64,000 nt of DNA from Bradyrhizobium sp. 21 (GCF_023073335.1 NZ_JADPJG010000003.1:161789-225788); one strand, 5' to 3'; positions 28,286 through 36,689 are shown, counted from the stretch's first letter. Notes: a model not told the origin generated them from the letters alone. Numbers and translations are program-made.

Positions 28286-28648
28286 CTAACCGCCCGGGAT
28301 CGGCAGCACCGGCATGATCTCGATGCGTTCGCCGGGGAAGATCACGAAGTGCGGGTGGTTCTCGAACATTTTTGCAGCGGCTTCATGGGACGCGGCGCGG
28401 ACCAAAGTGAAGGCGCCCATCTCATTGGCGATGTCCGCGATACCGCCGGCATCGACCTTCTTGGTCTTGCCGAGTGGACCGCCCATCGCCTGGATCGCGC
28501 CCTGGTGCTTCTCCACCCAGCCCTTCCAGGCCGCCATGCCCTCTATTTCCTTCGCCTTGCGCTCGGACTCGGACAGCGCATTCCAGGCGGCCATCTTCGG
28601 GCTGGTCTTGCTGCCGAGGAAGACGGCGAGATAGGTGTCAGTGCTCAT
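28286..28648 (-). CDS. YciI-like small protein
   Basis: 120 residues with a YCII-type ferredoxin-like fold pattern: MSTDTYLAVFLGSKTSPKMA, then a helix, then GAFTLVRAASHEAAAKMFEN and a final strand. It lacks the DGPF motif. It is the third gene of a minus-strand unit behind two DGPF proteins and shares the ECF42-type promoter upstream of that unit. Biochemical function of YciI/DGPF proteins in ECF42 regulons is not established. Confidence 0.75.
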   Translation of the reverse strand: MSTDTYLAVFLGSKTSPKMAAWNALSESERKAKEIEGMAAWKGWVEKHQGAIQAMGGPLGKTKKVDAGGIADIANEMGAFTLVRAASHEAAAKMFENHPHFVIFPGERIEIMPVLPIPGG

Positions 28649-28664
28649 CGGTTCTCTCCCTTGT

Positions 28665-29069
28665 TTACTTCTTCAGATCGTCGAAGCCGACGGCGGCTTC
28701 CTGCACCTCCGGCGGAAAGTCGCTCATCTCCTGCACCTGCCGGATCTCGATGATCTCGTTGGCCGAGGCCGGGCACTTCTGGGCCCAGGCGATCGCCTCG
28801 GCGCGCGAGGCAACCTCGATCATCCAGTAGCCGCCCAGGACTTCCTTGGCCTCGGCAAAGGGGCCGTCGGTCACGATCGGCTCACCGGTCGCAAACGTCA
28901 CACGCGCGCCCATCGACGGCGGGTGCAAACCGTCGAGCGTGATCAGGATGCCGGCATCCTTCAGGGCCTCGTTGTAGCGCATCATCGCCGCGACACGCTC
29001 CGGATCGAGTTGTACGTCCGGCGGCGCGGCCTCGTAGCCGAGCGGGATCATCAGCATCATGAATCGCAT
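28665..29069 (-). CDS. DGPF/YCII-domain protein
   Basis: 134 residues with the DGPF-family core: MRFMMLMIPLGYEAAPPDVQ, LHPPSMGARVTFATGEPIV, TDGPFAEAKEVLGGYWMIEV and EIRQVQEM. The DGPF signature is present exactly. Family knowledge: such proteins are the conserved partners and targets of ECF42 sigma factors. It lies 34 nt after the preceding DGPF gene (whose stop is at 29104) in the same unit. The ATG before MRFMML is preferred over longer frames. Confidence 0.9.
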   Translation of the reverse strand: MRFMMLMIPLGYEAAPPDVQLDPERVAAMMRYNEALKDAGILITLDGLHPPSMGARVTFATGEPIVTDGPFAEAKEVLGGYWMIEVASRAEAIAWAQKCPASANEIIEIRQVQEMSDFPPEVQEAAVGFDDLKK

Positions 29070-29103
29070 GGGATTTCTCGTATCGTTGTGGACCAGGGCA
29101 GAG

Positions 29104-29520
29104 CTATCTCTTCGCCGCGTAAGCGCGGGTCCGCTCTTCCTGCTCGCGCAGCTCGGGGGTGAAGGCCTCGCCGAAATCCTCGGCCGAGAACACCTGGCGG
29201 ATCTCGATCTCGGAGCCGGGATCGAATGGCGCACGCTTCATCCAGGCCACTGCTTCGTCGAGCGAATTGGTCTTGATCAGCCAGAAGCCGGCGATCAGAT
29301 CCGGGGAGAGATCGAACGGGCCGCGGGTGACGCCCGCTTCCGACGTTCCGTACTTCATCCGGGCGCCCGTGACCGTCGGATGCAGGCCCTCGCCGGCCTC
29401 GATCACGCCGGCCTTGGCCATCTCCTCGTTGAACTTGCCCATGGCGGCCAGCATCTCCGTGCTCGGCATCTTGCCGGCCTCGGTATCCGGGGTCGCCTTG
29501 ACGATCACCATGAAACGCAT
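29104..29520 (-). CDS. DGPF/YCII-domain protein (variant RGPF)
   Basis: 138 residues: MRFMVIVKATPDTEAGKMPS, then LHPTVTGARMKYG, TRGPFDLSPDLIAGFWLIKT and EIRQVFSAEDFG. The DGPF Asp is replaced by Arg (RGPF). It is the first gene of a three-gene unit with a TGTCGG-N17-CGTCTT promoter 57 nt before the ATG. Confidence 0.9.
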   Translation of the reverse strand: MRFMVIVKATPDTEAGKMPSTEMLAAMGKFNEEMAKAGVIEAGEGLHPTVTGARMKYGTSEAGVTRGPFDLSPDLIAGFWLIKTNSLDEAVAWMKRAPFDPGSEIEIRQVFSAEDFGEAFTPELREQEERTRAYAAKR

Positions 29521-29576
29521 CGACCTGCTCCGTGGCATTGTCCTGGGGCGGGCCGAGCTGGCCCGTGCTCCCCTGT

Positions 29577-29605
29577 AAGACGAACGCCCCCTGGCGGAAC
29601 CGACA
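29577..29605 (-). promoter_or_regulatory. ECF42-type promoter of the DGPF operon
   Basis: On the minus strand: TGTCGG, 17-nt spacer, CGTCTT, ending 57 nt upstream of the first DGPF start. Identical core hexamers and spacing occur at three other local sites. Confidence 0.85.
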
Positions 29606-29640
29606 TCGGGGCAGAAATTATTCGGAGATGAGGCAGCCAT

Positions 29641-30006
29641 CTAACGCGGCTGCGGCATGAACCGGCCGCCCTGGAAGGTGGCGCCGAAATAGACCTCGAT
29701 GCGGCGGACCTTGCCGCGTTCAAAGGTGAAGAACTCGGTGTTGCGAAAGCTCCTGCCATCTCTTGCCAGGCAGCGATAGGTGACGAAGGCTTCATCGCCC
29801 CGGACGAAGATGCGTTCGATATCATGCCGGGCGATCCAGCCGGTGTCGCGCCAGCAGCGTTCGAAATAGGTGGCCTTGTCGAGGCCGTCATCGAATGGGC
29901 TGGTGAAGCGGAAATCGTCGGCAAGCGCATCGCTGACCTGTTGTCGGTCGTTGGCGAGATAGGCGGCGAAAAGATTTCGAAGCAGGTGTTCGACGTCATC
30001 AGGCAT
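29641..30006 (-). CDS. SnoaL-like / NTF2-fold protein
   Basis: About 121 residues of SnoaL-like architecture: MPDDVEHLLRNLFAAYLAND, a DDFRFTSPFDDGLDKATYFE strand-helix block, and a final EVYFGATFQGG strand. These small alpha+beta barrels serve as polyketide cyclases, isomerases or ligand-binding proteins; no catalytic residues can be assigned. The start is the ATG just after the ECF42-type promoter, 30 nt downstream. Its own promoter identifies it as a separate regulon member. Confidence 0.8.
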   Translation of the reverse strand: MPDDVEHLLRNLFAAYLANDRQQVSDALADDFRFTSPFDDGLDKATYFERCWRDTGWIARHDIERIFVRGDEAFVTYRCLARDGRSFRNTEFFTFERGKVRRIEVYFGATFQGGRFMPQPR

Positions 30007-30035
30007 CGTCAATCTCCAGCGATCCAATCCCATGC

Positions 30036-30064
30036 AAGACGATGCAGACTCGACGACGCCGACA
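30036..30064 (-). promoter_or_regulatory. ECF42-type promoter of the SnoaL-like gene
   Basis: On the minus strand: TGTCGG, 17-nt spacer, CGTCTT, 30 nt before the ATG. Shares the extended CCGATTGTCGG with the SRPBCC promoter. Confidence 0.85.
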
Positions 30065-30268
30065 ATCGGTCGCAGCGACACATGCGTCGAGTGCGAAATA
30101 TTTCTTCAAAACGCGCCCGTAGAATTACGGTCGCATTGCAGTTGGCATGCGAATTCCGCCGCGCATATGAATCGAGAATGCTCGTGACTTGAATAAGATG
30201 CGTGCTGCCCGGCAGACTACGGAAGGCGCGCAGGTTCCTGCAAGGGTTTACAGTTGCTCAAGGAGCAT

Positions 30269-30982
30269 ATGCAACTTTTCCGCTCAGCGAGACGGTACGG
30301 TGATTCTTTTGAACCGCCTTCGAATCTTACGGAGCGACCATTGTTCAATTTTCAGAGCAAGAAAGTCAGACACGCGGTCGCAGAGGTCGAGGCGCTCGAT
30401 CGGTCCCAGGCCGTGATCGAGTTCGGTCTCGACGGCACCATCCTCGATGCCAACGAGAACTTGCTCAAGATGAGCGGCTATTCGCTCGCGGAAATCAAAG
30501 GCAAGCATCATAGCATCTTCGTCAGCCCCGCCGAGCGCGAGAGCGCTCGCTATCGCGACTTCTGGGCCAGCTTGAATCGCGGTGAATTCCAGACCACACA
30601 ATACAGGCGCTACGGCAAGAACGGCAAGGAACTCTGGGTTCACGCCTCCTACGCCCCGCTGCTCGACGAGAACGGCAAGGTGGTCTCCTTCATCAAGTTC
30701 GCCACCGACATCACGGCCTACAAGACGAGGAGCATGGAGGAAGCGGGCAAGCTCGCCGCGATCAGCCGTGCGCAGGCCGTGATCGAGTTCAACATGGACG
30801 GCACCATCGTCACCGCCAACGAGAACTTCCTGGGCGCGATGGGCTACTCGCTCGACGAGGTCCAGGGCAAGCACCACAGCATGTTCGTGACCCCCACCAC
30901 CGCCGCCGCGGTCGAGGAGCAGAGCATCGTGACAGCCGACATGTCGGCCAACATGCAGCGCGCCTCGGCGGAGCTGGCGTAG
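30269..30982 (+). pseudogene. Truncated PAS chemoreceptor (PAS-PAS fused to the tail of an MCP domain)
   Basis: 237 residues. PAS1 (about 45-155) is complete: QAVIEFGLDGTILDANENLL, then HHSIFVSPAE and SFIKFATDIT. PAS2 begins identically (QAVIEFNMDGTIVTANENFL) but breaks after KHHSMFVTP. It is joined directly to AAAVEEQSIVTADMSANMQR, which resembles the end of an MCP signalling domain. An in-frame internal deletion of most of PAS2 and the MCP hairpin best explains this. GGAG lies upstream of the ATG. It may still be expressed as a soluble PAS protein. Confidence 0.65.
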
Positions 30983-31060
30983 GGTTGGTCTAGGCTTCCT
31001 CTATCCGCGTCACTCATCAAGTCCCTCCTCGCCAGGACCAAAGCGCAGTAAAAGGAGCGC

Positions 31061-31891
31061 GTGCTCACGCATGCCCCTTTTCGACACAGGATGGATCAGC
31101 CCATGCCCGCCTCCCCGCAAAAAGTCGCCCTCGTCACCGGAGCCGCGCGCGGCATCGGCCTTGCGACCGCGAAGAAATTTCTGGGCGAGGGCTGGCGCGT
31201 GGCGCTGCTCGACATCGAGGACGAGCTGCTCGGCCGCGCGGTCGGCGAGATCGGGCGGGACGAGGCCACGCTGACGCTGGCCTGCGACGTCTCGGACGCA
31301 GCCGCGGTTGCCGCCGCGATGACGACGATCGAGCGGCGGTTCGGCCGGCTCGACGCGCTGGTCAACAATGCCGGCATTGCCGTGTTCGCGCCGCTGATGG
31401 AGACATCGGAGGCCGATTGGCGGCGGGTGCTCGAGGTCAACCTCACCGGCCCGTTCCTCTGCACCAAGGCGGCGGTGCCGCTGATGCGCGACGGCAATGG
31501 CGGCGCCATCGTCAACATCACATCGATCTCGGCGGTGCGCGCCTCCACATTGCGCTCGGCCTACGGCACCAGCAAGGCGGGCCTCGCGCATCTCACCAAG
31601 CAGCTGGCGGTCGAGCTCGCCTCGCTCGGCATCCGCGTCAACGCGGTCGCGCCGGGGCCGGTCGACACCGCGATGGCCAAGCAGGTGCACACCAGGGAGA
31701 TCCGCGCCGACTATCACGACGCCATCCCGCTCAACCGCTACGGCCTGGAGGAGGAACTCGCCGAAGCGGTCTATTTCCTGTGCTCGGAACGATCGAGCTA
31801 TATCACGGGTCAAATTTTGGCCGTCGATGGCGGTTTCGATGCGGCGGGTATCGGCCTGCCGACACTGCGCGGCGAACGGAGGAACGGGTAG
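31061..31891 (+). CDS. Short-chain dehydrogenase/reductase
   Basis: A canonical classical SDR: TGAARGIGLATA cofactor loop, NNAGIAVF, catalytic Ser in TSISAV and YGTSKAGL. C-terminal VDGGFDAAG shows the typical lid. About 276 residues from a GTG with AAAGGAG upstream, or about 266 from an internal ATG; the first 10-14 residues are not part of the fold. Substrate cannot be read from the sequence. The nearest neighbours are unrelated, so no pathway is implied. Confidence 0.9.
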   Translation: MLTHAPFRHRMDQPMPASPQKVALVTGAARGIGLATAKKFLGEGWRVALLDIEDELLGRAVGEIGRDEATLTLACDVSDAAAVAAAMTTIERRFGRLDALVNNAGIAVFAPLMETSEADWRRVLEVNLTGPFLCTKAAVPLMRDGNGGAIVNITSISAVRASTLRSAYGTSKAGLAHLTKQLAVELASLGIRVNAVAPGPVDTAMAKQVHTREIRADYHDAIPLNRYGLEEELAEAVYFLCSERSSYITGQILAVDGGFDAAGIGLPTLRGERRNG

Positions 31892-31924
31892 AAGCTTGTA
31901 GAAATCGGATTCGCGGAGTGCTCC

Positions 31925-32362
31925 ATGCGACACGTCATCTTCCTCAAAGCCTTGATGCTCGCTGCAAGCCTGCTCGCGTCCGCACCCGCCGCCGCCGAAA
32001 TCCGCATCATCCAGTCGCCGGGCGGACAGGTCGGGCCGTTCCTCGATCTGTTCGAGAGGGTGCGCGAGAGCGGCGAGCGCGTGGTGATCGACGGTCCCTG
32101 CCTGTCCGCCTGCACGCTGGTGCTGAGCATCGTGCCGGGCGAGCGCATCTGCGTCACCAGGCGCGCCGTGCTTGGCTTCCATGCGGCGCGCTCGGTCGAC
32201 CGGCGCGGGCGCTTCTCAGCCGAGCCGGAAGCATCCGACGCGGTGCTTGCCGCCTATCCCGGCCCGGTGCGCGACTGGATCAGCCGCCGCGGCGGCCTCT
32301 CGTCCAGATTGCTTTTGTTGAAGGGGCGCGACCTCGCCGCGATCTATCCTCGCTGCCGGTGA
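31925..32362 (+). CDS. Secreted ClpP/crotonase-like periplasmic protein (hypothetical)
   Basis: 145 residues with a signal peptide (ALMLAASLLASAPAAAEIRI). The mature part has IDGPCLSACTLVLS and RRAVLGFHAARS, resembling small periplasmic proteins with a ClpP-like core in which a Ser-Ala-Cys segment aligns near the usual nucleophile elbow. The family is uncharacterised. It follows the SDR gene by 33 nt and may be co-transcribed. Confidence 0.6.
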   Translation: MRHVIFLKALMLAASLLASAPAAAEIRIIQSPGGQVGPFLDLFERVRESGERVVIDGPCLSACTLVLSIVPGERICVTRRAVLGFHAARSVDRRGRFSAEPEASDAVLAAYPGPVRDWISRRGGLSSRLLLLKGRDLAAIYPRCR

Positions 32363-32603
32363 GGATCAGGCGGCAGTCAGCCGTTTGACCAGGTTGAATC
32401 CGCTGCTGTCCGGCGATTAGGCAATTTTGCAGGATTCCGACTTTCATGGCGCTGAATCCGCTCAAGCCCTTCGCAAGGCCTGCACAATTTACGCGGTTTC
32501 CGGCGTTTCCCGACGGTCTATGATGGTGCCGTCCAGATTGAGGCCGCATCCGGATCGCGATGGCCGGGGGCCGTCACAATCCCAGCAGTGATCAGAGACT
32601 AGG

Positions 32604-33002
32604 ATGGTTGCGCTTTTTCAGGATTACTCATTTTCGAACGGGTCGCAGACCATGCAGCCCACCGATTTTCGCTACCGTCTGTCGGACCGGGGACGCATCG
32701 TCCTCGGCCAACTGAGCTCCGAAGAAACCCTCGAATTCGAGTTGCTGTCGCAGCGCGACCGCGAGGGCCTGATGGACCTGCCGTCCGAGCTGCGGTTGCT
32801 CGAGCTCTATGTGAAGTATGTCCGGCCGGGCGCGGAGGCTCCAGGGGCTGCGGGGGGCGCGCCGACGGAGCCCGCCCGGCAGGAGCCGCCAAGACGGCGA
32901 AGACCGCCACCCTCACGAACAGCGCGACCGCGCAACTACATCGTCTCGATGATCGTCATCGCAGGCGTCAGCTTCACGCTCATCGCGTTGCTCGTCAGCT
33001 AG
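32604..33002 (+). CDS. Hypothetical single-pass membrane protein
   Basis: 132 residues (or 116 from an internal ATG at MQPTDF). A charged N-terminal region (YRLSDRGRIVLGQLSSEETL) precedes a Pro/Arg-rich linker and a C-terminal transmembrane helix (YIVSMIVIAGVSFTLIALLV), so the protein is probably tail-anchored. I do not recognise the family. Confidence 0.55.
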   Translation: MVALFQDYSFSNGSQTMQPTDFRYRLSDRGRIVLGQLSSEETLEFELLSQRDREGLMDLPSELRLLELYVKYVRPGAEAPGAAGGAPTEPARQEPPRRRRPPPSRTARPRNYIVSMIVIAGVSFTLIALLVS

Positions 33003-33049
33003 CAAACAAGCGCGCCGGCAAATTGCGCCGTTCACGCGCTTGGTGAGGC

Positions 33050-33142
33050 CTAATAAAACCTCTGGATCATCTGCGTCAATTCCATGCTCGCGCAGATGAG
33101 CATACCCCAAAGTGCAAAGTTGATCTGTAGCGCCGCCGCCAT
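33050..33142 (-). CDS. Possible 30-aa hydrophobic micropeptide
   Basis: Starts with ATG after a strong GGAAGGGGAGCGACCG and encodes MAAALQINFALWGMLICASM plus ELTQMIQRFY. The good ribosome-binding site and the hydrophobic middle suggest a small membrane peptide. I recall similar short 'LQ-NFALWGM-IC' peptides annotated in Bradyrhizobium, but without certainty. Confidence 0.5.
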   Translation of the reverse strand: MAAALQINFALWGMLICASMELTQMIQRFY

Positions 33143-33425
33143 CGGTCGCTCCCCTTCCAAGTCCGCCCGCCCTAGTTTGTAGAATTTATGAAGGAATAGT
33201 TAGCGATTCTGTCACGGAGTTCACAGCCTAATATTGCGCCAGTTGTTGTGCGATGCGGTCCGCGTCATTTCACGAAGCGGCCTCACTGCCCTCGCAATGT
33301 GATGCGAGAGCAACATTCATATTCGGCCATGCCGGCCAGTCGTTTCCCTTAGGTTCCATTCAAGCGGCTGATGCAAGCTTCCGCATACGGAGTTTGCGCG
33401 TCGCGTACGACACCGAGGGTCCGGC

Positions 33426-33779
33426 ATGATGCGACACGGCTTTGTCTTGCTCACTTTTTGCGCAACGCTGATGGGATGCGCGGTCGCGCCTGCGCAGGAA
33501 CGCCGTCCGATCGCATGGGACGGCCTCGGTCAGGATCCGAACCGTCCCTCTGTCCTCAAGCGTCGTGTGGCGAACCAGGCTCCTGCGGAGACCGATCCGA
33601 ACCAAGAGCGGGAAAGGGTGCTCGGCACCTTGCGCCCGTACTCCGAAGCATGGTGGGGCGTCCATGACGAAATCGAAGCGGAGAATGACAGGCGGCTCGG
33701 CATGAAGCTCGTGATCTGCCCTCGCTGCGTTCCGTCGTCCCCGCCCCCGAGCAGCGACGTGACAGGATCGATCCGCTGA
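33426..33779 (+). CDS. Putative lipoprotein (hypothetical)
   Basis: 117 residues. The N-terminus MMRHGFVLLTFCATLMGCAV contains a lipobox (LMGC), predicting lipidation at Cys18. The remainder is charged (ERERVLGTLRPYSEAWWGVH) with a C-terminal CPRC pair and a Pro/Ser-rich tail. No known domain. Confidence 0.65.
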   Translation: MMRHGFVLLTFCATLMGCAVAPAQERRPIAWDGLGQDPNRPSVLKRRVANQAPAETDPNQERERVLGTLRPYSEAWWGVHDEIEAENDRRLGMKLVICPRCVPSSPPPSSDVTGSIR

Positions 33780-33897
33780 AAGGGTGCGCGGCCGATCGGC
33801 GCATGACGTGACGTGCTTTATGCGTGCCCCCTCTCCCGTATCCTGTTCAGACCGGGGAGAGGGAGGCGCCGCCTGGCGCGTCAGACGATCGCGGCTG

Positions 33898-34311
33898 TCA
33901 CATTCCCTCGGCCGGGCAGTTCACCATCCAGGGAATGCCGAACTTGTCGACGCACATGCCAAAGCCCTTGGCCCAGAACGTCTTGCCGAAGGGCATGGTC
34001 ACGCTGCCGCCGTCGGCGAGCGCGTTGAACTTGCGCTCGCCCTCCGCGGGGTCCGCCACCGTGAACGAGATCGAAAAGCCTTGCGGCTTGTGAAAATGCT
34101 CGCTTGGCGCGTCGGAGGCCATCAATACGCTGCCGTCGGGCAGCGACATCCGCGCATGCATGATCGTCTTCTCCCGGCCGGGCGCGGCGGCCATGTCCGC
34201 CGGCGCGTCCGATGCACGCATCATGGCGTCGATCTTGCCGCCGAGAACCTTGGCGTAATAGTTGAACGCCGCCTCGCAGGTGTCCTGATAGAACAGATAG
34301 GCGTTGAGCAT
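33898..34311 (-). CDS. VOC-family (PhnB-like glyoxalase fold) protein
   Basis: 137 residues of the PhnB-like VOC subfamily: MLNAYLFYQDTCEAAFNYYA, HARMSLPDGSVLMASDA, ISFTVADPAEGERKFNALAD and FGKTFWAKGFGMCVDKFGIP. Such proteins are often DinB/SRPBCC partners and function is rarely known. A strong AGAAGGAG precedes the ATG. It lies 38 nt downstream of the SRPBCC gene and shares its ECF42-type promoter. Confidence 0.9.
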   Translation of the reverse strand: MLNAYLFYQDTCEAAFNYYAKVLGGKIDAMMRASDAPADMAAAPGREKTIMHARMSLPDGSVLMASDAPSEHFHKPQGFSISFTVADPAEGERKFNALADGGSVTMPFGKTFWAKGFGMCVDKFGIPWMVNCPAEGM

Positions 34312-34349
34312 CGTTTCTCTCCTTCTTGTGTGGTTGGGCAGAGCGGGCG

Positions 34350-34886
34350 CTATTTCTCGGTGAGCTTCTTCAGGCTGGCGAGGCCGGCCTCAAAGTCCTT
34401 GCCGATCATGCTGTCCATGTTGATGAAGACCTGCATGACCTTGGACATGAACGGTGCCGGACCGTACATCGCCCACGTGACCAGTGTGGCATCGCCTTGC
34501 GGCACAAAGGTGAACTCGGCGGTGTTGTGGCCTTCAAACGGGCGCTCGAAATCAAGCTTGATGCGGAGTTTTGACGGCGTGCTCGCCTCCAGGATCTCCA
34601 TATGGCCGGCACCGACATTGTTGTTGCCGTCCCAGGCATAGGTCGCACCTTTGCCCTGCGCAGTTCCGCCGAAGGTGCGCTTCATGGCGAAATCGCGGTT
34701 CTCATAGGGCGACCAGCCGGTCCAGCGGTGGAAATCGGCGACCTGCGGATAGATCGCATCGGCCGGCGCCTTCACGGCTAGTGAACGCTCGACGCGGAAG
34801 GTGTCGGGCTTGGTGAGCGCGAAGACGAAGATCGCCGCGATCCCGACCGCGAGCACGATGGCGACAATGGCAATGGCTTTCAGCAT
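34350..34886 (-). CDS. SRPBCC-family protein with N-terminal membrane anchor
   Basis: About 178 residues. An N-terminal helix (MLKAIAIVAIVLAVGIAAIF) precedes a START/SRPBCC ligand-binding domain (DFHRWTGWSPYENRDFAMKR, and TWAMYGPAPFMSKVMQVFIN). The ATG is preferred over an upstream frame. First gene of a two-gene unit with the VOC protein; an ECF42-type promoter ends 25 nt before its ATG. Confidence 0.88.
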   Translation of the reverse strand: MLKAIAIVAIVLAVGIAAIFVFALTKPDTFRVERSLAVKAPADAIYPQVADFHRWTGWSPYENRDFAMKRTFGGTAQGKGATYAWDGNNNVGAGHMEILEASTPSKLRIKLDFERPFEGHNTAEFTFVPQGDATLVTWAMYGPAPFMSKVMQVFINMDSMIGKDFEAGLASLKKLTEK

Positions 34887-34910
34887 GAAAGGCTCCCTGG
34901 ATACGGGATT

Positions 34911-34939
34911 AAGACGAAGGGGGCGGGTCGGGGCCGACA
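34911..34939 (-). promoter_or_regulatory. ECF42-type promoter of the SRPBCC-VOC unit
   Basis: On the minus strand: TGTCGG, 17-nt spacer, CGTCTT, ending 25 nt before the SRPBCC start. Spacing and hexamers identical to three other local sites. Confidence 0.85.
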
Positions 34940-34963
34940 ATCGGAAATGCAATTATTTCGCCG

Positions 34964-36265
34964 TCACTTCACCTTCGCACCCTGCCTGGTGCCGCCATTG
35001 GCGTCCTTCGGCTGACTGTCCCGGATCAGGCGATCGAGATGCATGCGGATGTGGGCGGCTTCTGCGGAGGTGTTGGCGAGGGCGATGGCGCGGTCGAAGG
35101 CCACCCGCGCTTCTTCGTTGCGGCCGAGCTGCATCAGGAAGGCGCCGCGCACGCCGTAGAAATGGAAGTAATTGGCGAGCTTCGACGCCAGCGGCTCGAT
35201 CAGGTCGAGCGCAGCTTGCGGTCCGCGCACCTTGGAAACCGCGACCGCGCGGTTGAGCGTCACCACCGGCGAGGGCTGCACCACTTCCAGCGCCCCGTAG
35301 AGCAGATCGATCTGGGCCCAGTCGGTCTCCTCCGGCGTCGCGGCGCGGGCATGCAGTGCCGCGATCGCGGCCTGGATCTGGTAGGGCCCGCTGCGGCGAT
35401 GGCGTATCGCCTTGTCGATCAGCGCGAGGCCTTCCGCGATCATGGTGCCGTTCCACAGCGAGCGATCCTGATCGTCCAGCAGGATCAGCGAGCCATCCGC
35501 GGCAAAGCGCGAGGCACTGCGCGCATGCTGCAGCAAGATGAGCGCCGTGAGCCCCATGATCTCCGGCTCGCTCTGGAACAGCCGCAACAGCAGCCGCGCC
35601 AGCCGGATCGCCTCCTCGCATAGCGGCTTTCTGATTTCGGCGGTGTCGCCGCTGGCCGAATAGCCCTCGTTGAAGATCAAATAGATCATCGCGGCGACAC
35701 CGGCGAGCCGCCCGGAGCGCTCGACCGCGCCGGGCGTCTCGAACGGCGTCCCAGCCTCGGCGACCTTGGCCTTGGCACGCGTGATGCGCTGCTCCATCGC
35801 CGCCTCCGACACCAGGAAAGCGCGCGCGATCTGCTTCACGGTCAGACCGGAGACGATGCGGAGCGCCAGCGCGATCTGCTGCGTCGCCGGCAGCCCTGGA
35901 TGACAGCAGATGAACATCAGCCGCAAAATGTCGTCGCGGTAGTGCGAGCCGTCGAGCCGCTCGGCAAGCGCGCCTTCGGCGTCGTCGAGGTCGGAGATCG
36001 CCTGGTCGTCCTCGGGCAACGGCTGCTGCTTGCGGGTCCGGCGCACCTCGTCGATCGCGACGTTGCGCCCGACCATGATCAACCAGGCCGCGGGATCGCG
36101 CGGCGGCCCGTTCTGCGGCCAGGTTTTGAGCGCGCGCAGGCAGGCGTTCTGAAACGCCTCCTCGGCGGTATCGAGATCGCGGAAATAGCGGAGCAGCGCG
36201 CCCACCGCCTGGGGTCGCGCCGAGGTCAGCGCGGTCTCGATCCAGGCGGTGTCGGCCTCGCTCAC
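34964..36265 (-). CDS. ECF42-type RNA polymerase sigma factor
   Basis: A 433-residue sigma factor, far longer than ordinary ECFs. Sigma2 is near residues 15-80 (YFRDLDTAEEAFQNACLRAL, WLIMVGRNVAIDEVRRTRKQ) and sigma4 around 115-170 (LTVKQIARAFLVSEAAMEQR). A long C-terminal extension (MIYLIFNEGYSASGD, LLLRLFQSEPEIMGL, TPR-like helices to the end) is diagnostic of the ECF42/SigJ-like group (DUF6596). Family knowledge: these lack a classical anti-sigma factor, pair with DGPF proteins, and the C-terminal region is needed for activity. The GTG start overlaps the DGPF stop by 4 nt. Confidence 0.93.
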   Translation of the reverse strand: MSEADTAWIETALTSARPQAVGALLRYFRDLDTAEEAFQNACLRALKTWPQNGPPRDPAAWLIMVGRNVAIDEVRRTRKQQPLPEDDQAISDLDDAEGALAERLDGSHYRDDILRLMFICCHPGLPATQQIALALRIVSGLTVKQIARAFLVSEAAMEQRITRAKAKVAEAGTPFETPGAVERSGRLAGVAAMIYLIFNEGYSASGDTAEIRKPLCEEAIRLARLLLRLFQSEPEIMGLTALILLQHARSASRFAADGSLILLDDQDRSLWNGTMIAEGLALIDKAIRHRRSGPYQIQAAIAALHARAATPEETDWAQIDLLYGALEVVQPSPVVTLNRAVAVSKVRGPQAALDLIEPLASKLANYFHFYGVRGAFLMQLGRNEEARVAFDRAIALANTSAEAAHIRMHLDRLIRDSQPKDANGGTRQGAKVK

Positions 36266-36630
36266 GCCGAAATTCCTCCGGGCCGAAATACGCCGACGGG
36301 ACGCACCTCATAAGCGCCGCCGGGATTGGCCGAGCCGAGGTCGCGCGCGACGTCGAGCGCCTCGTCGAGATTCTTGCAATCGACGATATAGAAGCCGAGC
36401 AACTGCTCCTTGGTCTCGGCATAGGGGCCGTCGAGCACCAGCGGCGGATCCTCCTTGCGCAGCGTCGCCGCCGCAGTGGTCGGCAACAGCCGCGCCACCG
36501 GGCCGAGCCGCCCCTGCTGTGTGAGCTTCTCCTGCACCACGGCGAGCTTCTTCATCACGGCTTCGTCCTGGTCCTTGCTCCAGGAGCCGACGAAGTCCTC
36601 ATCATGATAGCAAAGGATCGCATAAAGCAT
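36262..36630 (-). CDS. DGPF/YCII-domain protein, ECF42 partner
   Basis: About 122 residues: MLYAILCYHDEDFVGSWSKD, PVARLLPTTAAATLRKED, LDGPYAETKEQLLGFYIVDC and YEVRPVGVF. The DGPF motif appears as DGPY. It is translationally coupled to the sigma factor gene (GTGA overlap). An ECF42-type promoter lies upstream, implying positive autoregulation of the pair. Confidence 0.92.
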   Translation of the reverse strand: MLYAILCYHDEDFVGSWSKDQDEAVMKKLAVVQEKLTQQGRLGPVARLLPTTAAATLRKEDPPLVLDGPYAETKEQLLGFYIVDCKNLDEALDVARDLGSANPGGAYEVRPVGVFRPGGISA

Positions 36631-36660
36631 GGGCAGCACCTTCCCTGAACGCTTGTTTTG

Positions 36661-36689
36661 AAGACGATCCAATATGCCCCGCCCCGACA
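36661..36689 (-). promoter_or_regulatory. ECF42-type promoter of the DGPF-sigma operon
   Basis: On the minus strand: TGTCGG, 17-nt spacer, CGTCTT, about 30 nt before the DGPF ATG. Indicates autoregulation of the sigma operon. Confidence 0.85.
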
